DNA of 16,229 nt, from contig NZ_JALFCU010000007.1 in assembly GCF_022771645.1 (NCBI RefSeq), positions 1 through 16,229 on the forward strand, written 5' to 3'. The translations under genes were made by a program, and so were the position numbers. Under the pieces are notes generated by a model that was given only the letters and a program-made list of their open reading frames with translations, did no database searches and was not told the DNA's origin. Below, one piece after another: positions 6,846 through 14,782 of the stretch. Source of the DNA: Selenomonas sp. (GTDB lineage: Bacteria > Bacillota > Negativicutes > Selenomonadales > Selenomonadaceae). The first letter of the stretch is position 1. The number at the start of each line of letters is the position of its first letter.

Positions 6846-8075
6846 TTAATTTTTTGCGATATCATCGCCATATGTTTCGAAAAAGACGCCGCGCCAATAA
6901 TGGTAGACATCATCGAGCTCCTTCCCGCCGCCGAGATGCGTGAACCACGGCGTGTCCTGGCGCGGCACGGCAATCTCGTAGCCGGCACGACGATACTCCG
7001 CACAGGCGGAGGCATCGTAAAAATGCCAGCCGCGAAAACGATCCGCGCGCCACGGCACATCCGCCTGCGTCATGAGGAAAATGCCATCGAGCATCGCCAC
7101 GCGCAGCCATGCGCCCGCCATCGTCCCGATGGCCAGCTGCCGTTGCGGCCGCCCTATGCCATCGCCTTCGACGAGATGCAGGTAGATGCTCGGGTCTTCC
7201 CACCAGATGCCATTCGCGCGCCACACGCGGCTGCCTGCGAGGCCGATGAGGCCGACCTCGGGATGCTGCTGGAAATACGGCACGATCACGCGCAAGGCCT
7301 CCGGCTGTTCGAGCAGCATGTCTTGATGGAGATACAGCTTGTACTTCGCGTCCGTCGCGATGCGTCCTTCTTCATAGCCCGCGCACATCGACGCAGCGTG
7401 ACGCACAGGCACGAAGTCGAGCGCCATGCCCTCGGGGAGCACGAGCTGCGCCAGGCGCGACCGGCAGGCGCTATAGCGCGCTTCATCATTCACGCACGTG
7501 ATGACGGCGACGGTCTGCTCATCGCACGGCCGCGCCGCAGAATCTCGTTCTGCGCGCAAGACAGTCGCCATCGCAGACGGCGCGATTCCCATCGCAGCAC
7601 ATTGATCGCATGCAAAAGCGAGGAAGCGCTGACGGTCGCCGAGCGTCCTGCAGAGTTCACGATACAGCAGCCGCACGCCGTCCGCATCCCACGCGCCGCG
7701 CAAGGTCTTTGCGAGCGTCATGCCGAAAAAGCGGAAGAGCGCGGCAAAAAACGTTTGTGCCTGCGGAGGCGTCAACGGAAGGCCCCATGTTTTCCCCGCA
7801 TCAGGCGACAATCGCTCTTTCGCACGAAGTTCTGACAAGACGGCACGATGCTCGATGCGGCCGAACACTTCATACGCGCCCGCTGCACGCGCATGGACGG
7901 CAGCGAGCTGCGCAACGGTCCGGCCTCCCTCCTCCATGTGCCACGCCGCCGTGGCCATCGCCTCATAATGGCGCATCATCGGAGTTTCGACGATGGCCTC
8001 TGATGTGATGATCCGGTTCAAGAGGCCGAACAGGAACAGGAGGTACGTCCGCTCGTCTGCCGTGACATGATACAT
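6846..8075 (-). CDS. Glycosyltransferase family 2-like protein (Glyco_tranf_2_5 type)
   Basis: The C-terminal half of this 409-residue protein (about 187-400) looks like the glycosyltransferase-like family PF13712. It opens with a TVAVITCVNDEARY strand (188-201), followed by DAKYKLYLHQDMLL (242-255), where HQD takes the place of a metal-binding DxD. MLDGIFLMTQ (328-337) and HFYDASACAEYRRAGYEIAV (351-370) follow. The N-terminal ~185 residues are helical and unassigned. Such enzymes usually add a sugar to a surface polysaccharide or protein, but donor and acceptor cannot be predicted. GAGGA lies six bases before the ATG, which is only nine bases after the fhs stop. It is therefore the last gene of the ubiD operon, although it has no obvious metabolic link to it. 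Confidence 0.72.
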   Translation of the reverse strand: MYHVTADERTYLLFLFGLLNRIITSEAIVETPMMRHYEAMATAAWHMEEGGRTVAQLAAVHARAAGAYEVFGRIEHRAVLSELRAKERLSPDAGKTWGLPLTPPQAQTFFAALFRFFGMTLAKTLRGAWDADGVRLLYRELCRTLGDRQRFLAFACDQCAAMGIAPSAMATVLRAERDSAARPCDEQTVAVITCVNDEARYSACRSRLAQLVLPEGMALDFVPVRHAASMCAGYEEGRIATDAKYKLYLHQDMLLEQPEALRVIVPYFQQHPEVGLIGLAGSRVWRANGIWWEDPSIYLHLVEGDGIGRPQRQLAIGTMAGAWLRVAMLDGIFLMTQADVPWRADRFRGWHFYDASACAEYRRAGYEIAVPRQDTPWFTHLGGGKELDDVYHYWRGVFFETYGDDIAKN

Positions 8076-8084
8076 ACTGCGTCC

Positions 8085-9752
8085 TCAGAACAAGCCCGTG
8101 ATCTTGCCGTCTTCGTCGATGTCCATGTTCTCCGCTGCCGGATGTTTCGGCAGGCCGGGCATCGTGAGGATGTTGCCCGTCAGCGCGACGATGAAGCCCG
8201 CGCCCGCGCTTACGCGCAATTCCTTGACCGTGATGCGGAAGCCCGTCGGACGGCCGAGTTTTGTCGCGTCATCGGATAGCGAGTATTGCGTCTTCGCCAT
8301 GCAGACCGGCATCTTGTCGAAGTCGAGCTCTTCGATCTCGGCGAGCTGCTTCTTCGCGGCCGGCGTGAAGTCGACGCCATCGCCGCCGTAGATCTCGCGC
8401 GTGATCGTCTCGATCTTTTCGGGAATGGACTTCTCGACATCGTAGATGAAATGGAAGTTGTTCGGCTGTTCCGTCGCCGCGAGGACTTTCTTCGCGAGCT
8501 CGAGGCCGCCTTCGCCGCCTTTCGCCCAGACTTCGGAGAGCGCGACCTCCGCGCCGAGCTTGTTACACGCCTGCTCGACGAAGTCGAGTTCTTCCTTCGT
8601 GTCCGTCGGGAACGCGTTGATGGCGACGACGGCAGGCAGGCCGTACTTCTGGATGTTCTCGATGTGCTTCGTGAGGTTCGCGAGGCCTTTTTCAAGCGCG
8701 GCCATGTCGCGCGTCGCGAGCTGGTCTTTCGGCAGGCCGCCGTGCATCTTCAGCGCGCGCACCGTCGCGACGATGACGACGGCATCGGGCTTCAGTCCCG
8801 CGAAGCGGCATTTGATGTCGAGGAATTTTTCCGCGCCGAGGTCGGCGCCGAAGCCGGCCTCCGTGACGACGACATCAGCGAATTTCAACGCGTACTGCGT
8901 CGCCATGACGCTGTTGCAACCGTGCGCGATGTTCGCGAACGGGCCGCCGTGGACGAACGCGGGCGTGCCTTCGAGCGTCTGCACGAGGTTCGGCTTGATC
9001 GCGTCCTTGAACAGCAACGTCAGCGCGCCCGTGACGCCGAGCTCTTTCGCGCGGATGGGACGGCCGTCGCGACTGTACGCGACGAGGATTTCGCCGAGGC
9101 GGCGCTTCATGTCCATGAGGCTCGTCGAGAGGCAGAGGATCGCCATCATTTCCGAGGCGACCGTGATGTCAAATCCCGTCTCGCGCGGCACGCCGTGCGC
9201 CTTGCCGCCGAGGCCGATGACGACGTTCCGGAGCGCGCGGTCGTTGAGATCAAGCACGCGCTTCCAGACGATGCGGCGCACGTCGATATCGAGCGCGTTG
9301 CCCTGCTGGATGTGGTTGTCGATGACGGCCGCGAGCAGGTTGTGCGCCGTCGTGATGGCGTGGAAGTCGCCCGTGAAATGGAGGTTGATGTCCTCCATCG
9401 GCACGACCTGCGCATAGCCGCCGCCCGCGGCGCCGCCCTTCAGGCCGAAGCACGGGCCGAGCGACGGCTCGCGCAGCGCGACGGCCGTCTTCTTGCCAAG
9501 GCGGTGGAACGCATCGGCGAGGCCGACGCTCGTCGTCGTCTTCCCTTCGCCCGCTGGCGTCGGGTTGATGGCCGTGACGAGGATCAGCTTGCCGTTCGGT
9601 TCGCCCTTCACGCGGGCGAACGCCTCTGGCGTGACTTTCGCCTTGTATTTTCCATAAAGTTCCAACTCGTCGTCCGTGATGCCCAGCTTCGCGGCGATCT
9701 CCTGAATCGGACGCATCTCGGCTTCCTGTGCGATTTCGACATCGGTTTTCAT
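8085..9752 (-). CDS. fhs: Formate-tetrahydrofolate ligase
   Basis: This 555-residue cytoplasmic enzyme joins formate to tetrahydrofolate using ATP, giving 10-formyl-tetrahydrofolate for purine and formyl-methionine synthesis or for acetogenic carbon flow. The nucleotide loop TPAGEGKTT is at 65-73. Both family signatures are intact: GLKGGAAGGGY (103-113) and VATVRALKMHGG (328-339). Length is normal for the family. The start is the ATG at 9752, with AGGAGG eight bases upstream; a longer in-frame start at 9776 lacks this support. It begins 13 bases after the folD stop, so the two one-carbon enzymes are made together. Identity is certain. Confidence 0.97.
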   Translation of the reverse strand: MKTDVEIAQEAEMRPIQEIAAKLGITDDELELYGKYKAKVTPEAFARVKGEPNGKLILVTAINPTPAGEGKTTTSVGLADAFHRLGKKTAVALREPSLGPCFGLKGGAAGGGYAQVVPMEDINLHFTGDFHAITTAHNLLAAVIDNHIQQGNALDIDVRRIVWKRVLDLNDRALRNVVIGLGGKAHGVPRETGFDITVASEMMAILCLSTSLMDMKRRLGEILVAYSRDGRPIRAKELGVTGALTLLFKDAIKPNLVQTLEGTPAFVHGGPFANIAHGCNSVMATQYALKFADVVVTEAGFGADLGAEKFLDIKCRFAGLKPDAVVIVATVRALKMHGGLPKDQLATRDMAALEKGLANLTKHIENIQKYGLPAVVAINAFPTDTKEELDFVEQACNKLGAEVALSEVWAKGGEGGLELAKKVLAATEQPNNFHFIYDVEKSIPEKIETITREIYGGDGVDFTPAAKKQLAEIEELDFDKMPVCMAKTQYSLSDDATKLGRPTGFRITVKELRVSAGAGFIVALTGNILTMPGLPKHPAAENMDIDEDGKITGLF

Positions 9753-9765
9753 GGGCGCTTCCTCC

Positions 9766-10629
9766 TTATTTTGCAAGCTGCAGTTCGGCAGCCGTCACGA
9801 CATTCTCCATCAGCATGGCGACCGTCAGCAGGCCCACGCCGCCCGGCACGGGCGTGATGGCCCCGGCAACTTCGCTGACCGCCTCGAAATCCACATCGCC
9901 GACGAGTTTCTTCGGCGCGATGCGGTTGATGCCGACGTCGATGACCGTCGCGCCGGGCTTCACCATGTCCGCCGTGATGAATCTCGGCTTGCCGACGGCG
10001 GCGACGAGGATGTCGGCCTCGCGCGTGACGCTCGCGAGGTCTTTCGTGTGGCTGTGGCAGATCGTGACCGTCGCGTTTTTCGCGAGCAAGAGCTGCGCCA
10101 TCGGCTTGCCGACGATGTTGCTGCGGCCGACGATGACGGCGCGCTGCCCGTCGATGGGGATGTCCGCGAGCTCGAGCATCTTCAGGCAGCCATGTGGCGT
10201 GCACGGCACGAGCGCGGGCTCGCCGAGCGCGAGACGGCCGACGTTCACAGGGTGGAAGCCGTCGACGTCTTTTGCCGGGTCGATGCGGTCGAGGATGGCT
10301 TTTTCCTCCGCGTGCAGCCCCTCCGGCAATGGCAGCTGGACGAGGATGCCGTGGATGCGCTTGTCGTAGTTCAGCTCGTCGATCTTCGCGAGCAGCGCGT
10401 CCTTCGTCGTGTCCGCCGCCATGCGGATGACCTGCGAATAAATGCCGAGCTCGGCGCAGGCGCGGTCTTTGTTGCGCACGTAGACCTGCGACGCGGGGTC
10501 TTCGCCGACGATGATGACGGCGAGTCCCGGCGTCACGCCCGTTTTCGCCTCAAGGGCGCGGGCGCGCTGTGCCGCGTCCTCCTTGAACTTTGCCGCAAAT
10601 TCCTTGCCCGAAAGCAGTCTTGCTGTCAT
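9766..10629 (-). CDS. folD: Bifunctional methylene-tetrahydrofolate dehydrogenase/cyclohydrolase
   Basis: This 287-residue protein oxidises 5,10-methylene-tetrahydrofolate to the methenyl form and hydrolyses it to 10-formyl-tetrahydrofolate. The catalytic YVRNK (Y50, K54), LVQLPLP (Q98), DVDGFHPVN (121-129) and the dinucleotide-binding VIVGRSNIVGKP (165-176) are all present. The C-terminal signature reads PGGVGLLT (262-269) instead of the usual PGGVGPMT. The start is the ATG at 10629, with AAAGGA eight bases upstream; an in-frame ATG at 10638 sits too close to that site. It lies 22 bases after ubiA and 13 before fhs, in one operon. Identity is certain. Confidence 0.96.
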   Translation of the reverse strand: MTARLLSGKEFAAKFKEDAAQRARALEAKTGVTPGLAVIIVGEDPASQVYVRNKDRACAELGIYSQVIRMAADTTKDALLAKIDELNYDKRIHGILVQLPLPEGLHAEEKAILDRIDPAKDVDGFHPVNVGRLALGEPALVPCTPHGCLKMLELADIPIDGQRAVIVGRSNIVGKPMAQLLLAKNATVTICHSHTKDLASVTREADILVAAVGKPRFITADMVKPGATVIDVGINRIAPKKLVGDVDFEAVSEVAGAITPVPGGVGLLTVAMLMENVVTAAELQLAK

Positions 10630-10651
10630 AGAACCCATCCTTTCCGCAGAG

Positions 10652-11506
10652 TCACCCGATGAGGTAGCTCGCCCAGGTAAAGAGGAACAGCGCGATGGAC
10701 ACGAGGCCATTGCGCATGAAATAGCGTTGGTTGAGATGGTGGAAATCATTCCATTTCAAGATGCGATGCTGGTAGATGAGCACCGCGCCCGCGATGACAA
10801 CGCCGATGTAGTACGGCCACGCGATGCGCACGAGGATGCCGGCGCTGAGGAACGCGAAAAACGCGAACAGATGGTAGTTGCGTGCGATGCCGAACGCGTT
10901 CTTCGAACCGTGCTCCGTCGCGAGCGAATGCAGGCCGTGCTCCATGTCGAACTTGCGATCCTGTGCGCCATACATGCCGTCGAATCCCGCCATCCAGAAC
11001 ACGACGCCGATGCAGAGCACGAGGAGCGGGAACGAGATCACCTCGCCGCCCGCCGCGACCCAGCCGCCCGCCGGCGCCATGGCGATGGCGATGCCAAGGA
11101 AGACATGGCAGTAGCCCGTGAAGCGCTTCGTGAACGGATAGATGATGCACGGCAGCGCCGCAATCGGCAGCAGGTAAATACAAATCGGCCGCAGTTGCAG
11201 CACGGCGAAAATCAGCACGACGAAACAGAGCGCGATGAAAATGAGCGCCTCCCGTTTCGAGATGCGCCCCGCGACCATGGCGCGGTACGCCATGCGCGGC
11301 TGCTGACTGTCATACTTCAGGTCGGCGAGGTTGTCGATCGCGAGCGCCGCCGCACGCGCCGACGTCAGCGCGACGGTGATCCAGAGGATCGTCTCCCAAC
11401 CCGGGTTGCCGCCCGACGCCATCAGTGCGCCGATGTACGCGAATGGCAGGTCAAAAATCGTATGATGCAGCGCGATGTTGTTGAGGTGCGCCTTGATGTC
11501 GATCAA
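10652..11506 (-). CDS. UbiA-family aromatic prenyltransferase (probable menaquinone pathway)
   Basis: This 284-residue integral membrane protein attaches a polyprenyl chain to an aromatic acid. The two aspartate motifs that bind the diphosphate through magnesium are visible as DNLADLKYD (58-66) and FDGMYGAQDRKFDMEHGLHS (175-194). The N-terminal HTIFDLPFAYIGAL is typical of the MqnP-like branch. The start is TTG at 11506, sharing TTGA with the ubiD stop and with AGGGGG just upstream; no ATG is better placed. The partner UbiD immediately upstream supports a role in quinone synthesis, probably the futalosine branch of menaquinone synthesis, as MqnP. That substrate assignment is inference; a ubiquinone-type 4-hydroxybenzoate enzyme cannot be excluded. 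Confidence 0.85.
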   Translation of the reverse strand: MIDIKAHLNNIALHHTIFDLPFAYIGALMASGGNPGWETILWITVALTSARAAALAIDNLADLKYDSQQPRMAYRAMVAGRISKREALIFIALCFVVLIFAVLQLRPICIYLLPIAALPCIIYPFTKRFTGYCHVFLGIAIAMAPAGGWVAAGGEVISFPLLVLCIGVVFWMAGFDGMYGAQDRKFDMEHGLHSLATEHGSKNAFGIARNYHLFAFFAFLSAGILVRIAWPYYIGVVIAGAVLIYQHRILKWNDFHHLNQRYFMRNGLVSIALFLFTWASYLIG

Positions 11507-12978
11507 TGCGTTGCCCCCTTCGGCGAGAGGCCCAGACGGCTCCAGATGGCATCCACTTTCGCTTTCACATCATCGCTCATCGCGATTTCATCCGGCCACT
11601 CGCGCGTGTGGCCTTCCTCCGGCCACGTCTTCGTCGCGTCGATGCCGAGCTTCGCGCCCCATTTCGCCATGGGCGACGAATGGTCAAGCACGTCCAAGGG
11701 CCCTTCGACGATCTCGAGGTCGTGCTTGGCGTCGATGTTGTTAAAGACGCGCCACCAGACCTCTTTCATTTCCTGCACGTTGACATGCTTGTCGACGACG
11801 ATGATCATCTTGACGTTCATCATCTGCCCCATGCCCCAGAGCGCGTGCATGACCTTGCGCGCCTGCATGGGATAGCGCTTGTCGATCGAGACGACGCAGC
11901 AATCGTGGAACACGCCCTCGAGCGGCATGTTGATGTCGATGATCTCCGGCACCATCTGCTGCAAGAGCGGCAGGAAAATGCGCTCCGTCGCCTTCGCGAG
12001 GTAGCAGTCCTCCATCGGCGGTTTGCCGACGATGGTCGCCGCGTATATCGGGTCTTTGCGGTGCGTGATGCACGTCACGTGGAACACGGGATAATCATCC
12101 GCGAGCGAATAATAGCCCGTATGGTCGCCGAACGGCCCCTCGCGGCGCATTTCGTCCGTGCGCACGTAGCCCTCGAGCACGATTTCCGCGCCGGCCGGCA
12201 CCTCGACATCGACCGTCTTGCATTTCACCATCTCGACGGACTTGTGCCGCAGGAAGCCCGCGAACACCATTTCGTCCACGTCGCGCGGCAACGGCGCCGT
12301 CGCGGCGTACGTCAGCACGGGATCGGCGCCGATGGCCACGGCGACCTCAATCTTTTCGCCGCCCGCCGCCTTCGTGTCACGGAAATTGTCCGCGCCGTTC
12401 TTGTGGATGTGCCAATGCATGCCCGTCGTCTGCTTGTCATATTTCTGCAAGCGGTACATGCCGACGTTGCGCTTGCCCGTCTTTGGATTTTTCGTGAAGA
12501 CGAGCGGCAGCGTGATGAACGGTCCGCCGTCCTGCGGCCAGCATGTGAGGATCGGCAGCTTGTCGAGGTCGGGCTCCATCTCCACGACTTCCTTGCACGG
12601 CGCTTTTTTCACATATTTCGGGAAATTGATGGCTTTTTTCGCCATCGGTATCAGCGACACGACGTCCATCTTGTGCTGCAGAGAAATGTACGGGATGCGC
12701 AAAATCTCGCGGATCTCGTCGCCGACGTCGTCAAGTTTTTCCACGCCGAGCGCCAGCGCCATGCGCTCGTAGCTGCCAAACGCATTCATGAGCACCGGCA
12801 TGTCGTAGCCCTTCACGTTCTCGAAGAGCAGCGCAACGTTGTCCTTCCCCTCCATCTTCGACACGCGATCCGTGATCTCCGTGATCTCGAGATGGCAGTC
12901 GACCGGCTCCGTGATGCGCCGCAAAAGCCCCCTCGCTTCGAGCGCCGCGATGAACTCACGCAAATCTTGATATGCCAA
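11503..12978 (-). CDS. UbiD-family decarboxylase (probable menaquinone pathway)
   Basis: This 491-residue protein belongs to the prenylated-FMN-dependent UbiD decarboxylases. NVGMYRLQ (171-178) with the nearby MHWHIHK, and EGPFGDHTGYY (280-290), match the cofactor/metal region and the active-site loop of the family. It should remove the carboxyl group from a prenylated aromatic acid, most likely the MqnL step of the futalosine pathway given its UbiA neighbour. The start is the TTG at 12978, giving an N-terminus read as AYQDLREFIAAL, with AGGAGGG six bases upstream. An ATG at 13011 would place that ribosome site inside the protein, so I rejected it. It is the first gene of a five-gene operon. 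No UbiX (flavin prenyltransferase) gene lies in the window. Confidence 0.9.
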   Translation of the reverse strand: MAYQDLREFIAALEARGLLRRITEPVDCHLEITEITDRVSKMEGKDNVALLFENVKGYDMPVLMNAFGSYERMALALGVEKLDDVGDEIREILRIPYISLQHKMDVVSLIPMAKKAINFPKYVKKAPCKEVVEMEPDLDKLPILTCWPQDGGPFITLPLVFTKNPKTGKRNVGMYRLQKYDKQTTGMHWHIHKNGADNFRDTKAAGGEKIEVAVAIGADPVLTYAATAPLPRDVDEMVFAGFLRHKSVEMVKCKTVDVEVPAGAEIVLEGYVRTDEMRREGPFGDHTGYYSLADDYPVFHVTCITHRKDPIYAATIVGKPPMEDCYLAKATERIFLPLLQQMVPEIIDINMPLEGVFHDCCVVSIDKRYPMQARKVMHALWGMGQMMNVKMIIVVDKHVNVQEMKEVWWRVFNNIDAKHDLEIVEGPLDVLDHSSPMAKWGAKLGIDATKTWPEEGHTREWPDEIAMSDDVKAKVDAIWSRLGLSPKGATH

Positions 12979-13015
12979 AGGTTTCCCTCCTGTAACAATG
13001 AAATCAAACACGTCT

Positions 13016-13045
13016 ATTATAAACGTTCACGCCATCCGCACGCAA
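13016..13045 (-). promoter_or_regulatory. Promoter of the ubiD-ubiA-folD-fhs-glycosyltransferase operon
   Basis: A perfect TATAAT (13016-13021) lies 18 bases from TTGCGT (13040-13045) on the minus strand, about 40 bases before the ubiD start. The -35 falls inside the last codons of the preceding ATPase gene, which has no terminator of its own before ubiD. Confidence 0.6.
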
Positions 13046-14691
13046 GCCGTCTTTCCGCAGAACGCCATGCCGAAGCAACGAAGCGGGTTCGCTTCGCGCG
13101 CTTTCAGTTCGTTGGCGTAGTCATGCGTCTGGATCTGCGCCAGCGCTTCTTCCGCTTTTGCGGCGAGCTCGTCTTCGCTTTCCGCGATCTTGAGTTCCAT
13201 CACGACGCCGGGCTGGCCTTTGGCTTTTGGCAAGATGGCAACGTCGTAGCGTCCGTAGCCGGATTCGCGATTCGAGCGGACTTCGTAATCCGGCACGAGG
13301 ACGGCCGTCAGTCCGAGGATGAAGCCGTGATAGAACGCTTCTTTTCCCTTCGCCGTGTCGAACGTGCTCGCCACGCGCTCGAGGTAGCTGCCGAGCCCGT
13401 CTTCGAGCCGTTCGACATCGCCGTCGAACATCCAGTCCATCAACCGCACGAGCATGGACTTGCTGTAGCCGTTCTGGTAGCGCTTCACGATCTCAATGCT
13501 GAGCAGCGCTTGCATTTCAAGATTCGGGAGACGCAACGTGTATTGCCTTTCCGTCCCGAGGCGACGTATTCCTGCAATCGTCAGGTAGCCCGTCGTGCAG
13601 AGCATCGTGTAGAGGGCGTCTTCGTCCTTTCCGATGTCGTCGTAGATGACGCCCTCGCGCAGATAGCCCTGCACCGTCCCGCCCTGCTGGAGTGTCTCGA
13701 GGCGTTCGAAATGTTCACGGTCCGCGCTTTTCATGAGTTCGGCGATGACGGCGTTGCCCGACGTGTTCACCCAATACGCAGCTGGCTCACAACCATATGC
13801 AAAATAATTCAGCACCGACCACGGGTTGTAGATTTCATGGCCGTCAAACCGGTAGCCGTCATACCATGTGCGGAGCTCCGCCATCTTGTCGGCATGGCCG
13901 AGGTCGGCGGCGAGCTTCTGCACTTCCTCCGGCGTGAAGCCGAGCGCCGTCGGATATTTCATCTGCAGGACGCTGTCGACGGAAAGATTGTTCAAATCCG
14001 AAAAAATGCTCTCTTTCGAAATGCGCAGCACGCCCGTCAGCACGGCGAAATCAAGCGACGGATTCGTCTTCAGCGCTGTCGTGAGGAACGTACGGAAGAA
14101 ATCGATGGCTTCCATGTAGAAGCCATGCTCCCATGCCGACTGGATGGGCACGTCATATTCGTCGAGGAGCAAGATCGGCTGTTTTCCATACTGCGCTTCA
14201 AGCATGCGCAGGAGCATCGCGAGCGCTGTCTTCAATTTTTCAAACGGCGCTTCCGAGCGATACATCGCTTGGAGCATGTTGCGATCTTCTTCGTCCACAC
14301 GGCTGCTCTCGCGCAAGATGACTTGCTCGCGCGCCACTTGCTGCAAGCCATTGGCGATCATCGCCTGCATCGATGGCCAATCGAGCGCCTTCCATCCGCG
14401 CAGCGTCAGGAACAGCACGGGCCGCGTCCCCATCTCCGCCATCATAGCCGCATCGCGGGAAATCGCGAGGCCGTCAAACAGCTTCCGATGCTCGTCCGCG
14501 CCCTCGATGTCAAAGAAATACCGCAGCATCGACAGTGTCAGCGTCTTGCCGAACCGGCGCGGCCGCGTGATGAGCGTGACCTCTGAATGCGTCTGGAAAA
14601 AATCAGAAATGAAGCTCGTCTTGTCAACAAAATAATAGTCTTCTCGCGCTTTCTTGAAATCATCGACCCCGATAGGCATAATCATCTTCAT
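13027..14691 (-). CDS. AAA-ATPase-like protein with C-terminal PD-(D/E)XK nuclease fold (DUF1703 type)
   Basis: This 554-residue protein has the two-part build of the AAA-ATPase_like (PF09820) plus PD-(D/E)XK_9 (PF08011) family. N-terminal landmarks are FVDKTSFI (21-28), a Walker A variant ITRPRRFGKT (41-50), Walker B LLLDEYD (174-180) and VLTGVLRISKESIFSDLNN (217-235). The nuclease-like end shows GRYDVAI (D483), ELK (E499, K501) and a downstream QIQTHDY (519-525), so the putative catalytic residues are intact. Members occur in many copies in anaerobes. Their function is not established; a role in mobile elements or defence is often suspected. The start is the ATG at 14691, behind a weak AGGTG site. 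It has its own promoter and no functional link to its neighbours. Confidence 0.85.
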   Translation of the reverse strand: MKMIMPIGVDDFKKAREDYYFVDKTSFISDFFQTHSEVTLITRPRRFGKTLTLSMLRYFFDIEGADEHRKLFDGLAISRDAAMMAEMGTRPVLFLTLRGWKALDWPSMQAMIANGLQQVAREQVILRESSRVDEEDRNMLQAMYRSEAPFEKLKTALAMLLRMLEAQYGKQPILLLDEYDVPIQSAWEHGFYMEAIDFFRTFLTTALKTNPSLDFAVLTGVLRISKESIFSDLNNLSVDSVLQMKYPTALGFTPEEVQKLAADLGHADKMAELRTWYDGYRFDGHEIYNPWSVLNYFAYGCEPAAYWVNTSGNAVIAELMKSADREHFERLETLQQGGTVQGYLREGVIYDDIGKDEDALYTMLCTTGYLTIAGIRRLGTERQYTLRLPNLEMQALLSIEIVKRYQNGYSKSMLVRLMDWMFDGDVERLEDGLGSYLERVASTFDTAKGKEAFYHGFILGLTAVLVPDYEVRSNRESGYGRYDVAILPKAKGQPGVVMELKIAESEDELAAKAEEALAQIQTHDYANELKAREANPLRCFGMAFCGKTACVRMA

Positions 14692-14722
14692 GGCTTGCAC
14701 CTGCTTTCCCTGTTTTCTTTTT

Positions 14723-14753
14723 AGTATATCACAAAAAAAATCTCCGCTGGCAA
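14723..14753 (-). promoter_or_regulatory. Promoter of the AAA-ATPase gene, extended -10
   Basis: TATACT (14723-14728) preceded by TGA (an extended -10) and TTGCCA (14748-14753), with a long 19-base spacer, on the minus strand. The -35 hexamer lies in the loop of the tatC terminator. Confidence 0.5.
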
Positions 14754-14767
14754 GGTGGAGATTTTTT
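14735..14767. terminator. Bidirectional terminator after tatC
   Basis: AAAAAATCTCC (14735-14745) pairs perfectly with GGAGATTTTTT (14757-14767) across an 11-base loop, giving a T-tract on either strand. It starts 15 bases beyond the tatC stop codon. Confidence 0.75.
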
Positions 14768-14782
14768 GATGGCAAAAATGAT

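Noticed and set aside
8286..9857. Long plus-strand open frame antisense to fhs
   Set aside because: fhs has both family signatures on the minus strand; the antisense product has shadow composition only.
11506..14586. A plus-strand open frame over 1000 codons long, antisense to ubiD and the AAA-ATPase gene
   Set aside because: The opposite strand carries two clear protein families; this frame is their antisense shadow and bridges an intergenic promoter only by chance.
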